Shown here in pieces: positions 1 to 6,125 of a DNA stretch of 8,822 nucleotides (positions are counted from its first letter, which is position 1; each line of letters begins with the position of its first letter). Source of the DNA: Nitrospinae bacterium CG11_big_fil_rev_8_21_14_0_20_56_8 (GTDB lineage: Bacteria; Nitrospinota; Nitrospinia; Nitrospinales; VA-1). The translations under genes were made by a program, and so were the position numbers. The DNA is taken from the NCBI GenBank assembly GCA_002796165.1, contig PCWF01000047.1, positions 1 to 8,822 on the forward strand, given 5' to 3'. The notes under the pieces were generated by a model. The model did no database searches, was not told where the DNA came from, and was given only the letters and a program-made list of their open reading frames with translations.

Positions 1-2
1 CG

Positions 3-98
3 AATCCGGAACCATTTTCGTTCAGTCTACTCCAACTCTCTTTCTCCCTCCAATTAAAACCGGACCCTGCGTGGAACGGTGCGGGGGAAGGTGATTGA
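3..98 (+). CDS. Possible 3' end of an upstream operon gene (partial)
   Basis: This frame is open from the left edge to a TGA at 96-98 and would encode the last 31 residues of a protein. The peptide has an alternating polar/hydrophobic stretch (FSFSLLQLSFSLQL) that looks like beta-strand, then a Gly/Asp-rich tail ending in GAGEGD. The main support is positional. Its stop would overlap the TTG start of the DUF4159 gene as TTGA, the same 4-base arrangement seen at 892 (GTGA), 6122 (ATGA) and 7855 (GTGA). Against it, third codon positions are only about half G/C, lower than in the neighbours, and the other two forward frames are also open for 54 to 91 bases here. The product is not recognisable. 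By context it could be a BatA-like or other component of a MoxR/DUF58 cluster, which is inference. Confidence 0.3.
   Translation, partial: NPEPFSFSLLQLSFSLQLKPDPAWNGAGEGD
83..91 (+). promoter_or_regulatory. Ribosome binding site favouring the TTG start at 95
   Basis: GGGGGAAGG lies 3 bases before TTG 95. No comparable purine run lies close to the alternative ATG at 131, where the nearest AGGA is about 21 bases away. The spacing to TTG is short, so the site supports the start without settling it. Confidence 0.4.
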
Positions 99-895
99 AA
101 ACCTCAGGAATCCTGTTTACACTCAAAGCCATGCGACCTGTTACCGGCATTCCCGCATTATTGATGGTTTGGACCCTTTTCGTGGCGGCCTCCCCGTCCA
201 CTCTTCTGGATCCTTCTCGGCTGACCATGCCCCAGATCAAGTATCGCGGGGCGCGGTTTGCCCCGGTCCCGGGCGCGGTTGAGGGGCTATTGGCGCAGGT
301 CGCCCGGAGGACCTCGATCGAGGTGAACCGGGAACCTCTCGCGCTGGAAGTTACCGATCCCGATCTGTTCAAGTATCCGTCCATTTATATGGGAGGCGAC
401 TCTTCTTTCCAGCCCTTTACCGCGGAGGAGTTGAAAATTCTGCGCCAATATTTGAGTTATGGCGGTTTCTTGTTGATCGACGATAATTCGGGCCGGGCCG
501 ATTCCGGATTCGACCGGTCGGTCCGGTCGATGGTTGCGCAATTGTTTCCGCACACTCCCCTGCAGAAGATTCCGCGCGACCATTCCCTCTTCCGGTCCTT
601 TTACCTGATCAATTCGGTTGTGGGCCGGGTCGTGGTTCGTCCCTACCTGGAGGGAATTTCCATTAAGGGACGGACGGTCCTGGTTTATAACATGAACGAC
701 CTGGCCGGCGCCTGGGCCCGCAACTCGCTGGGGCAATGGAATTATGAGGTCATCGCGGGCGGCGAGACGCAGAGGCAATGGAGCATCCGCCTCGGGGTCA
801 ACATCGTCATGTATGCCCTCACCCTCGATTACAAGAAGGATATGGTTCACTTGCCCATCATCCTGGAACGTTTGAGGAAGTACCATACACCGTGA
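95..895 (+). CDS. DUF4159 domain-containing exported protein
   Basis: A 266-residue protein with an N-terminal signal-like segment (hydrophobic core around residues 20-32, PALLMVWTLFVAA) and a DUF4159 domain over most of the rest. Family-like features are RLTMPQIKYRG at about 42-52, the GGFLLIDDNSG turn at 123-133, IPRDHSLF at 159-166, the NDLAGAW motif at 201-207, a GGETQRQWSIRLGVNIVMYAL block at 222-242, and a C-terminal VHLPIILERLR. It contains no cysteine. The DUF4159 fold resembles class I glutamine amidotransferases but has no known activity, and these proteins are encoded with MoxR/vWA 'aerotolerance-like' clusters. The start is ambiguous. TTG 95 has a purine-rich ribosome site and would overlap a possible upstream stop. 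ATG 131 would give a shorter, more typical signal peptide (254 residues) but lacks a good ribosome site. The end overlaps the next gene by 4 bases, implying translational coupling. The family call is strong; the molecular role is unknown. Confidence 0.85.
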   Translation: MKTSGILFTLKAMRPVTGIPALLMVWTLFVAASPSTLLDPSRLTMPQIKYRGARFAPVPGAVEGLLAQVARRTSIEVNREPLALEVTDPDLFKYPSIYMGGDSSFQPFTAEELKILRQYLSYGGFLLIDDNSGRADSGFDRSVRSMVAQLFPHTPLQKIPRDHSLFRSFYLINSVVGRVVVRPYLEGISIKGRTVLVYNMNDLAGAWARNSLGQWNYEVIAGGETQRQWSIRLGVNIVMYALTLDYKKDMVHLPIILERLRKYHTP

Positions 896-3204
896 AACTT
901 TTCGCCCAATGGCTGGGACTCGACCCGGCGGAGTACAACCAATGGCAGGTGCATTGGGGGGGCGACCTGTCGATTCCGGTCCTGGGGCTCATCGGCCTCC
1001 TGATTCCGCTGGCGCTGTGGTTTTTTGGGACCAGCCTGTCCCGCATCCAGTCCCGAATCAAACGGGTGGGCCTGTTCGGTTTGAGGGTGGCGGCGTTTGC
1101 CCTGTTGTTGATGATGTTCCTGCAACCCCAGATGGAGTTCAGGAAGAGCCAGGCTTCCAGAAATTCCGTCGCCGTTCTTCTCGACAATTCCAGGAGCCTC
1201 TCCATCAAGACCTTTCCCTCCGAGGCGACCCGCGGGGACCGGGTCCGGCAGGCCCTCGCCGACCAAGCCTCTTATTTTGAGAAGTTGCAAAAGGATTTCC
1301 AGGTGGATTTCTTCCTGGTTTCCGATCATGCCGAACCGGTCCTTCCGGGCGAGCTTGACGATCGGTACCGTCTGCAGGCGACCAACACCGATTTTACGCG
1401 CGTGTTCATGGATGTGAAAAACCGCTACCAGGGCAAATCGCTCCAGGGGGTGGTGTTATTTTCCGATGGGGCGGATCTGACGCAGGGCCCGGACGATTTG
1501 TCGCCGGAGCTTCGAGCCTCGCTCCTGGCCCTGGGCGGGCGGGTGCATACCGTGCAGGCGGGTGGAAACGAAAATTTCAAGGATCTGGCGATCGAAAATA
1601 TCTCCACCGCCGATTTCGGTTTCGTTCATCAACCGGTCAACCTTTCGGTGACCGTTCACGCTTCCAACATCGGCAATAAAAATGTTTCTCTCGTTCTCAA
1701 GGAGGGCGGCACCATTCTGGTTTCGAAAATCGTGGAGATTCGCGAGGGACAGGACCGTTATGCGGTGGATATGGAATTTACCCCGACGGAACTGGGCCGT
1801 CGAGTCTACAGCCTGTCCCTTCCCGTGTTCGCCGGGGAGGCCATCGCCGCCAACAACCGGCGCGATTTCCAGGTCAAGGTGGTGCGCGACCGGATACGGG
1901 TTCTGCATTTGAACGGACGTCCTTCCTGGGATTCGCGGTTTCTTCGCGAGGTGCTGGCCAACAATCCGAAAGTGGATCTGCTTTCCTTTTTTATTCTGCG
2001 CACGCTGACCGACGACGTGGCGGCCCCCACGTCAGAACTGAGCCTGATCCCGTTTCCCTCCAATCTCCTGTTCGCCGATTACCTCAATTCTTTCGACCTG
2101 ATCATTTTTCAGAATTTTCGCTACGAGCCGTTTATCGACAAGAAGTATTTGAACAACATCCAGACCTTCATTCAGCGGGGGGGCGGATTCCTCATGGTGG
2201 GGGGCGAATTGTCTTTCCAGATGGGAGGGTACGATCGAACCGTTATGGAGGACATGCTTCCGGTGAGTCTGGAGGGGAATGTACTCAAATTCCTGAACGA
2301 TCCGTACCGCGTGGAGATCCCGGCGGCGTTTGCCCGGCACCCCCTGTTGAAGCTGGAAAAAGATTTCACCCGTAACCGGCAAGCCTGGGAACAGCTTCCC
2401 TCGCTCACCGGACTGAACTTGGGGCTGGAACCCCGGAAGGACGCGCAGATTCTTCTTCAGGGCGTGCACCAGAATGGGGAGGAAAAGGAAACCTATCCCC
2501 TGTTGGTGACGGGACGTAACGGGAAGGGCCGGGTGGCGGCGCTGGCGACGGATGCGTCCTGGGACTGGAACTTCCGCAGAGTGGGGGAAGGGGGGAGCGG
2601 ACGCTATTACCAGAAATTCTGGAGCAATGTGATCGCCTGGTTGACGGGCGACCCGGAAATGGAAACCCTCCAGATCGAAACGGATAAAGAACGGTACCGC
2701 GAAGGGGAGGAGGTTCTGGTCAAGGTCCGCGTACTTTACGATGATTACAATCCCGATTCCGGAAAAACAATTCAATTGTCGTTTGCGCCCCCCAGGGGCG
2801 AACTGCAAACTGTTTCTTTGATTACGGGGAACGAGGGGGAAGCCACCTACCAGTTCCTTCCCGCGGGGGAGGGATTTTACCGGCTACACATGGAGCTGGA
2901 GCGGGACGGCAACAAGATCGGCCGCGAGGCGTTGTTCGGAGTGTTCGCCGATACCGCAGAATTCATGAAGCCCCTCGTCAACGCGCATTTGCTGAAACAG
3001 ATGGCGGAGATTTCGGGAGGACGCTATGCGGCGATTGGGGACGGGCCGCTCGATCTCTCGATGTTGACTTTTTCCAACCCGGAGGTGCTGGAACCGTCGC
3101 GGCGAAAGACGTTCTCCCTTTGGGACAACTGGTGGTGTTTCGGTTTGCTGGTCGGGATCCTATCCCTGGAATGGTGGCTGAGAAGAAAAGCGGGCCTCAG
3201 TTGA
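892..3204 (+). CDS. Membrane-anchored vWA / glutamine-amidotransferase-fold protein
   Basis: A 770-residue protein. Two helices (about 28-46 and 61-78) flank an Arg/Lys-rich loop, and a third helix (about 746-763) precedes a short RRK tail, so by the positive-inside rule the body should be periplasmic. A von Willebrand A domain spans about 90-225 with a MIDAS DxSxS (D98, S100, S102) and a later FSDGAD (D192), so metal binding looks possible. A CARDB/Ig-like region (about 232-330) follows, then a class I amidotransferase-like fold (about 334-590: RVLHLNGRPSWDSRF, FDLIIFQNF, GGGFLMVGGELSF, RVAALATDASWDW), then another beta-domain (about 592-690). The only cysteine is C749, inside the last helix, so no nucleophile exists and glutamine hydrolysis is unlikely. 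The GTG start overlaps the preceding stop as GTGA, with GAGGAAG 11 bases upstream. An in-frame ATG at 778 lies deep inside the DUF4159 gene and is unlikely. Such proteins accompany MoxR ATPases and DUF58/BatA proteins. A scaffold or envelope-assembly role is inferred only. Confidence 0.88.
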   Translation: MKLFAQWLGLDPAEYNQWQVHWGGDLSIPVLGLIGLLIPLALWFFGTSLSRIQSRIKRVGLFGLRVAAFALLLMMFLQPQMEFRKSQASRNSVAVLLDNSRSLSIKTFPSEATRGDRVRQALADQASYFEKLQKDFQVDFFLVSDHAEPVLPGELDDRYRLQATNTDFTRVFMDVKNRYQGKSLQGVVLFSDGADLTQGPDDLSPELRASLLALGGRVHTVQAGGNENFKDLAIENISTADFGFVHQPVNLSVTVHASNIGNKNVSLVLKEGGTILVSKIVEIREGQDRYAVDMEFTPTELGRRVYSLSLPVFAGEAIAANNRRDFQVKVVRDRIRVLHLNGRPSWDSRFLREVLANNPKVDLLSFFILRTLTDDVAAPTSELSLIPFPSNLLFADYLNSFDLIIFQNFRYEPFIDKKYLNNIQTFIQRGGGFLMVGGELSFQMGGYDRTVMEDMLPVSLEGNVLKFLNDPYRVEIPAAFARHPLLKLEKDFTRNRQAWEQLPSLTGLNLGLEPRKDAQILLQGVHQNGEEKETYPLLVTGRNGKGRVAALATDASWDWNFRRVGEGGSGRYYQKFWSNVIAWLTGDPEMETLQIETDKERYREGEEVLVKVRVLYDDYNPDSGKTIQLSFAPPRGELQTVSLITGNEGEATYQFLPAGEGFYRLHMELERDGNKIGREALFGVFADTAEFMKPLVNAHLLKQMAEISGGRYAAIGDGPLDLSMLTFSNPEVLEPSRRKTFSLWDNWWCFGLLVGILSLEWWLRRKAGLS

Positions 3205-3317
3205 GTTGAGGCGCGGGTCCGGGAGCGGCTAACGGAATTCTCGTGGGATCCTGATTCGATTCGCAGGCGATCGCGCGATTCTGTTCCCGACCCGATCTTG
3301 TTCCCGCCAATTGTGAT

Positions 3318-3346
3318 TTGTGAAACGGTGTCTTTTTCGGTAGAAT
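3318..3346 (+). promoter_or_regulatory. Candidate sigma-70 promoter for the PLD-like gene
   Basis: TTGTGA (3318-3323) and TAGAAT (3341-3346) are separated by exactly 17 bases, matching 4/6 and 5/6 of the -35 and -10 consensus. A second TTGTGA copy sits at 3311-3316. Transcription would begin near 3353, about 80 bases before the ATG at 3433. The 228-base gap between the vWA gene and this gene holds no other convincing coding signal, consistent with a separate transcription unit. Confidence 0.4.
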
Positions 3347-3432
3347 CGGTCCCTGTTGCCCCTGCGGGCAGGCTGGCGCCCCGGGAACACAGCCCGGACG
3401 CGGAAAATTCGTTTTCGCCTCACTTGGAACTC

Positions 3433-4773
3433 ATGACTAAAATGTTGAAAGAAAAACCCGGGATCCGGGAATGGGTGCGCGACCGGATCCTGTTCCTTGC
3501 GTTGGTGATCTTTCTGATCGGGGCGACCATTTACATCCTCGCGGGGAAGATTTTTGCCCCGGAAAGCATCTGGCTTCATCCCCTTAAAGAATTTTCCCTC
3601 CTCATGTCCATGATCGGGATCGTCTCCCTCGGGTACGAACTGTTTCTGCGGGAGCTGACCTTTAATGAATATAAAGAAGCGCTTCAGGAACTGGTCAACC
3701 CCGATGCGGTTCGGCTGGGGGTCCGGGGGATCTATAAAAACCGGTCCGAGCTGGGACGGGCCATATCGTTCGAGGGTTTGTTCCGGGACGTCAAAAACGA
3801 GATCTTTATCGGAGGAAGCTCGCTCCTTTCCATTTCCACCGCCAGCCGTGAACTGCTGAAGGACAAGGTTCTGCACGGGGCCAACGTGCGGCTCCTGCTC
3901 ATGGACCCCACCTCTCCGGTGGTGGAAATGATCAGCAAACAGACAGGGGGGAAGCCCACGTTCGTCAACGAGATCCGCACCTCACTTCTTCTCCTGCAGA
4001 AACTCCAGGAGGAAATCGAGGAAGGGGAGGGGCACCCCAAAAAGGGCAAGCTCACGGTTCATACTTACCAGATCATTCCTTCCCACTCGTTCATCTCCAT
4101 CGATGCGGACCAGTCACAGGGGGTCATCGTGGCGGATATCGGCCCCTACCTCGGGAGAAGCCACGCCCGCCCCAGCATGGTGGTGGTGCGGAAAAAAGGG
4201 GGATTGTTCGAGTACTGGCAGGAAATGAACGAACTGATGTGGGAAAGCAGTAAGCCGATCGATCTGGCCCCTCCCCAGACCATGGATTCTAAAGCGATTA
4301 CCCAGGTATTCACCAGCGGGAAGGAAACGGAATATTTCGATACCGCGACCCGGGGTTGGTTTCCCGCCTCCATCTGCCAGATGGATGGGAACTGGAAAGG
4401 CATCAAGGGCAGTCAATGGGTTTGGGTGCGGGAACATTTGACCCTGGAAGAGTCGAAAACCGGGTCCCAGCACCGGTTTCGCCACAGGCTTTCCCTTCCT
4501 TTCCACTTCCGGGAGGAGGCCCTGATCCGTGGCGATCTCCTCGTCCGCGCCGCCGATGTCTGCCACATCACCGTCAACGACGTGGGGATCAAGATGGAAT
4601 ATGGAGGGGCGGAATACACCGACCCCTTTATGGTGGATATCAAAAAATATCTCAAAGGCGGGGAGAATATGATTTACTTCGAACTCATCAGTTTCGCCCA
4701 GCCCGATGCCGAATCGGCGGAGGACAACCGGACCGGCTTGATTTATCGTCTCCATATCGAATACCGGGATTGA
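3433..4773 (+). CDS. Membrane protein with PLD-like and galactose-binding-like domains
   Basis: A 446-residue protein that I cannot assign to a named gene. Two N-terminal helices (about 19-37 and 53-72) anchor it to the inner membrane. Residues about 100-270 resemble phospholipase-D-like folds: an FIGGSSLLSIS strand/loop (125-135), VRLLLMDPTSP (152-162), then SHSFISIDAD (217-226) where an HxK motif would sit. The lysine is missing, so a classical HKD active site is absent. The C-terminal part (about 330-446) looks like the jelly-roll seen at the N-terminus of bacterial rhamnosidases and related proteins: QWVWVRE, RHRLSLPFHF, a VRAADVCHITVND strand pair, VDIKKYLKGGENMIYFEL and a final GLIYRLHIEY. 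The domain calls rest on pattern recognition only. The start at ATG 3433 (or 3442) places the first helix normally. A longer reading from 3298 would run through the candidate promoter and encode unconvincing sequence. The ribosome site is weak (GGA at 3426-3428). It appears monocistronic, and its function is unknown. Confidence 0.75.
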   Translation: MTKMLKEKPGIREWVRDRILFLALVIFLIGATIYILAGKIFAPESIWLHPLKEFSLLMSMIGIVSLGYELFLRELTFNEYKEALQELVNPDAVRLGVRGIYKNRSELGRAISFEGLFRDVKNEIFIGGSSLLSISTASRELLKDKVLHGANVRLLLMDPTSPVVEMISKQTGGKPTFVNEIRTSLLLLQKLQEEIEEGEGHPKKGKLTVHTYQIIPSHSFISIDADQSQGVIVADIGPYLGRSHARPSMVVVRKKGGLFEYWQEMNELMWESSKPIDLAPPQTMDSKAITQVFTSGKETEYFDTATRGWFPASICQMDGNWKGIKGSQWVWVREHLTLEESKTGSQHRFRHRLSLPFHFREEALIRGDLLVRAADVCHITVNDVGIKMEYGGAEYTDPFMVDIKKYLKGGENMIYFELISFAQPDAESAEDNRTGLIYRLHIEYRD

Positions 4774-4778
4774 CGGAT

Positions 4779-4802
4779 GGCTTCTTTTATAAATAGGAAG
4801 CC
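4779..4802 (+). terminator. Hairpin after the PLD-like gene, weak terminator candidate
   Basis: GGCTTC (4779-4784) pairs with GAAGCC (4797-4802) around a 12-base AT-rich loop that itself contains TTTATAAA. It begins 6 bases after the stop codon. It is followed by a pyrimidine-rich tract (TGCTTCTCCCC) and not a clean T-run, so intrinsic termination is plausible but unproven. Confidence 0.35.
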
Positions 4803-5088
4803 TGCTTCTCCCCTCCTTTCCGCCCCGATTCCCCCGCCCCCCTTCGACATCTGCGGTAAATGATTCAGGGTATGGCCGCACCCAACCCCTTGCCTTCCCT
4901 GTCACTTGTTTTCTTCCCTGTGGATTTAAACCGGCATCCCTTTGGGGAGGGGGAGGTGCAACCGGCTCGTGCGCATGGGAACCGCTTTCTTCCGCAATGA
5001 ATGGAAGGACATAACTTATTTTAAAATAAGGAGATTGGGTAATAAAATCGCGGGTCGAATCAAACCCCAAGTGCGCCAAAATCTTTCA
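4803..5088. other. Non-coding spacer upstream of the nuo operon
   Basis: No reading frame here is convincing on either strand. The first part is C-rich (runs such as CCCCCGCCCCCC). The middle is a mixed stretch with a GGGGAGGGGGAGG purine tract near 4941-4955. The last part turns AT-rich and contains the palindrome at 5015-5030. The change in composition toward the promoter suggests a regulatory region. Confidence 0.5.
5015..5030. promoter_or_regulatory. Perfect 16-bp AT-rich palindrome, candidate operator
   Basis: CTTATTTTAAAATAAG is a perfect inverted repeat with no spacer. Its centre lies about 100 bases upstream of the predicted nuo transcription start, a distance compatible with an activator or upstream operator. 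No specific regulator can be named from the sequence. A chance AT-rich palindrome is possible. Confidence 0.35.
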
Positions 5089-5116
5089 TTGACAGAGTGA
5101 GGTGGACTGCTATAAT
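5089..5116 (+). promoter_or_regulatory. Consensus sigma-70 promoter of the nuo operon
   Basis: TTGACA (5089-5094) and TATAAT (5111-5116) both match the consensus 6/6 with a 16-base spacer. TGC directly before the -10 makes an extended -10 (TGnTATAAT). Transcription should start near 5123, giving a leader of about 74 bases before the nuoA GTG. A promoter this close to consensus implies strong, housekeeping-type expression. Confidence 0.82.
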
Positions 5117-5136
5117 CGCCATTTCAATTACTTTCT

Positions 5137-5158
5137 ACACCACTTTTGGGGTTGGTGT
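5137..5158 (+). promoter_or_regulatory. Inverted repeat in the nuo leader
   Basis: ACACCA (5137-5142) is complementary to TGGTGT (5153-5158). TGGT (5153-5156) can instead pair with ACCA (5160-5163), and ACACC (5137-5141) can pair with GGTGT (5166-5170). The alternatives are mutually exclusive. The stems are only 4-6 bp, so this may be incidental. Confidence 0.25.
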
Positions 5159-5181
5159 TACCATAGGTGTGGAGAGACTTT

Positions 5182-5189
5182 GGGGGGAA
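5182..5189 (+). promoter_or_regulatory. Ribosome binding site deciding the nuoA start
   Basis: GGGGGGAA ends 7 bases before GTG 5197. This spacing favours GTG 5197 over the in-frame GTG at 5167, which has no purine-rich site in front of it and would add ten residues (MWRDFGGNIC) before the usual NuoA N-terminus. Confidence 0.55.
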
Positions 5190-5196
5190 TATTTGC

Positions 5197-5550
5197 GTGA
5201 GTGAATATTTTTTTATCTCTTTGGCGGCCATCGTGGCGATTGGTGTCGTGGCGGTATTACTTTTACTGTCCACGATTCTTGGGCCGCGAAACCCCAACCG
5301 GGCCAAGCTCACTCCCTACGAGTGTGGTATCATCCCCCAGGAAGAGGCAAAGGGGAGGTACCCGGTCCGTTTTGCGACCCTTGCCATGCTCTTTATTATC
5401 TTCGACATCGAGGTGGTGTTCATGTATCCCTGGGCGGTGTCGCTGGGGGAACTGAAATTGTTTGGTCTCCTTGAAATGGTTGTATTTATTGCGATTCTGG
5501 GAATAGCCTACATCTATATCTGGGGCCGTGGAGGTTTGGAATGGGATTAA
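5197..5550 (+). CDS. nuoA: NADH:quinone oxidoreductase subunit A
   Basis: A 117-residue membrane subunit of respiratory complex I, close to the usual NuoA length of about 120. Three transmembrane helices are visible (about 5-27, 57-79 and 88-109). The loop after helix 1 carries the family signature NPNRAKLTPYECGI (32-45) with the conserved Glu42-Cys43-Gly. Helix 2 contains FDIEVVFMYPWA (69-80) with the conserved acidic pair D70 and E72. NuoA lies beside NuoH and NuoJ/K near the quinone-site entrance in known complex I structures. GTG 5197 is preferred because of its ribosome site. The gene is first in the operon behind a consensus promoter and overlaps nuoB by 10 bases. Confidence 0.95.
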   Translation: MSEYFFISLAAIVAIGVVAVLLLLSTILGPRNPNRAKLTPYECGIIPQEEAKGRYPVRFATLAMLFIIFDIEVVFMYPWAVSLGELKLFGLLEMVVFIAILGIAYIYIWGRGGLEWD

Positions 5551-6125
5551 TAGACCAGGCGGTGGATGCATTCGAGACCGAAATCACGAATATCAAGCTG
5601 AATTTTAAAGACGCCGTCGAGGCGATGGAATATGAGGCGGCAGGGGCCGTATATGACAGCATTTTAACGACCAAGCTGGGGAAGGTGGTGGCCTGGGCGC
5701 AGAAAAACGCCCTCTGGCCGGCAACCTTTGGCCTGGCGTGCTGTGCCATCGAAATGATGGCGATGGCCAACTCCCGCTGGGATGCCGCCCGCTTCGGCGC
5801 GGAAGTTTTCCGGGCGTCCCCCCGGCAGGCCGACTTGATGATCGTTTCCGGGCGGGTGTCGCAGAAGATGGCGCCGGTGTTGAAGCTCATCTATGACCAG
5901 ATGCCGGAGCCCAAGTGGGTCATCTCGATGGGGGCGTGCGCCTCCTGTGGCGGAATCTTCAATAATTACGCCATCGTCCAGGGGGTGGACCGCGTGGTTC
6001 CCGTTGATGTTTATGTTCCCGGCTGTCCCCCCGGCCCTGAGGCGCTTCTCTACGGAGTGATCAAACTTCAGGAAAAAATCATGAACGAAGCGGGAACCGA
6101 ACTCGCCAGGAAGAGGGTTGCATGA
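5541..6125 (+). CDS. nuoB: NADH:quinone oxidoreductase subunit B
   Basis: A 194-residue cytoplasmic connecting subunit that binds the terminal [4Fe-4S] cluster N2 and passes electrons to quinone. The four expected ligands are present: C67 and C68 in FGLACCAIEMM, C133 in GACASCGG, and C162 in VYVPGCPPGPEALLYG. The block GIFNNYAIVQGVDRVVPVDV between them is typical. An additional cysteine, C136, lies in the GACASCGG loop, where serine is common in homologues I recall. The N-terminus is about 20 residues longer than minimal forms and acidic. ATG 5541 lies inside the nuoA 3' end with GGAGG at 5530-5534. The gene overlaps nuoA by 10 and nuoC by 4 bases, so translational coupling is likely. Confidence 0.96.
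   Translation: MGLIDQAVDAFETEITNIKLNFKDAVEAMEYEAAGAVYDSILTTKLGKVVAWAQKNALWPATFGLACCAIEMMAMANSRWDAARFGAEVFRASPRQADLMIVSGRVSQKMAPVLKLIYDQMPEPKWVISMGACASCGGIFNNYAIVQGVDRVVPVDVYVPGCPPGPEALLYGVIKLQEKIMNEAGTELARKRVA

Noticed and set aside
778..891. In-frame upstream ATG for the vWA/GATase-like gene
   Set aside because: It overlaps the conserved DUF4159 C-terminus by over 100 bases and encodes His/Pro-rich sequence. GTG 892 with the 4-base overlap explains the start better.
3194..3212. GCCTCA/TGAGGC hairpin at the end of the vWA/GATase-like gene as a terminator
   Set aside because: The stem is 6 bp, overlaps the stop codon and is followed by a G/C-rich sequence with no T-run.
3357..3370. CCTGC/GCAGG inverted repeat in the leader of the PLD-like gene
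   Set aside because: The loop would be only two bases and the stem is short, in a G/C-rich stretch where such repeats arise by chance.
3298..3432. In-frame N-terminal extension of the PLD-like gene from a TTG
   Set aside because: It would run through the candidate promoter, precede the normal membrane anchor by 45 unpatterned residues, and lacks a ribosome site.
4114..5079. A 321-codon minus-strand frame spanning the PLD-like gene 3' end and the spacer
   Set aside because: Most of it is the complement of the 3433-4773 gene. The portion in the spacer shows no protein-like pattern.
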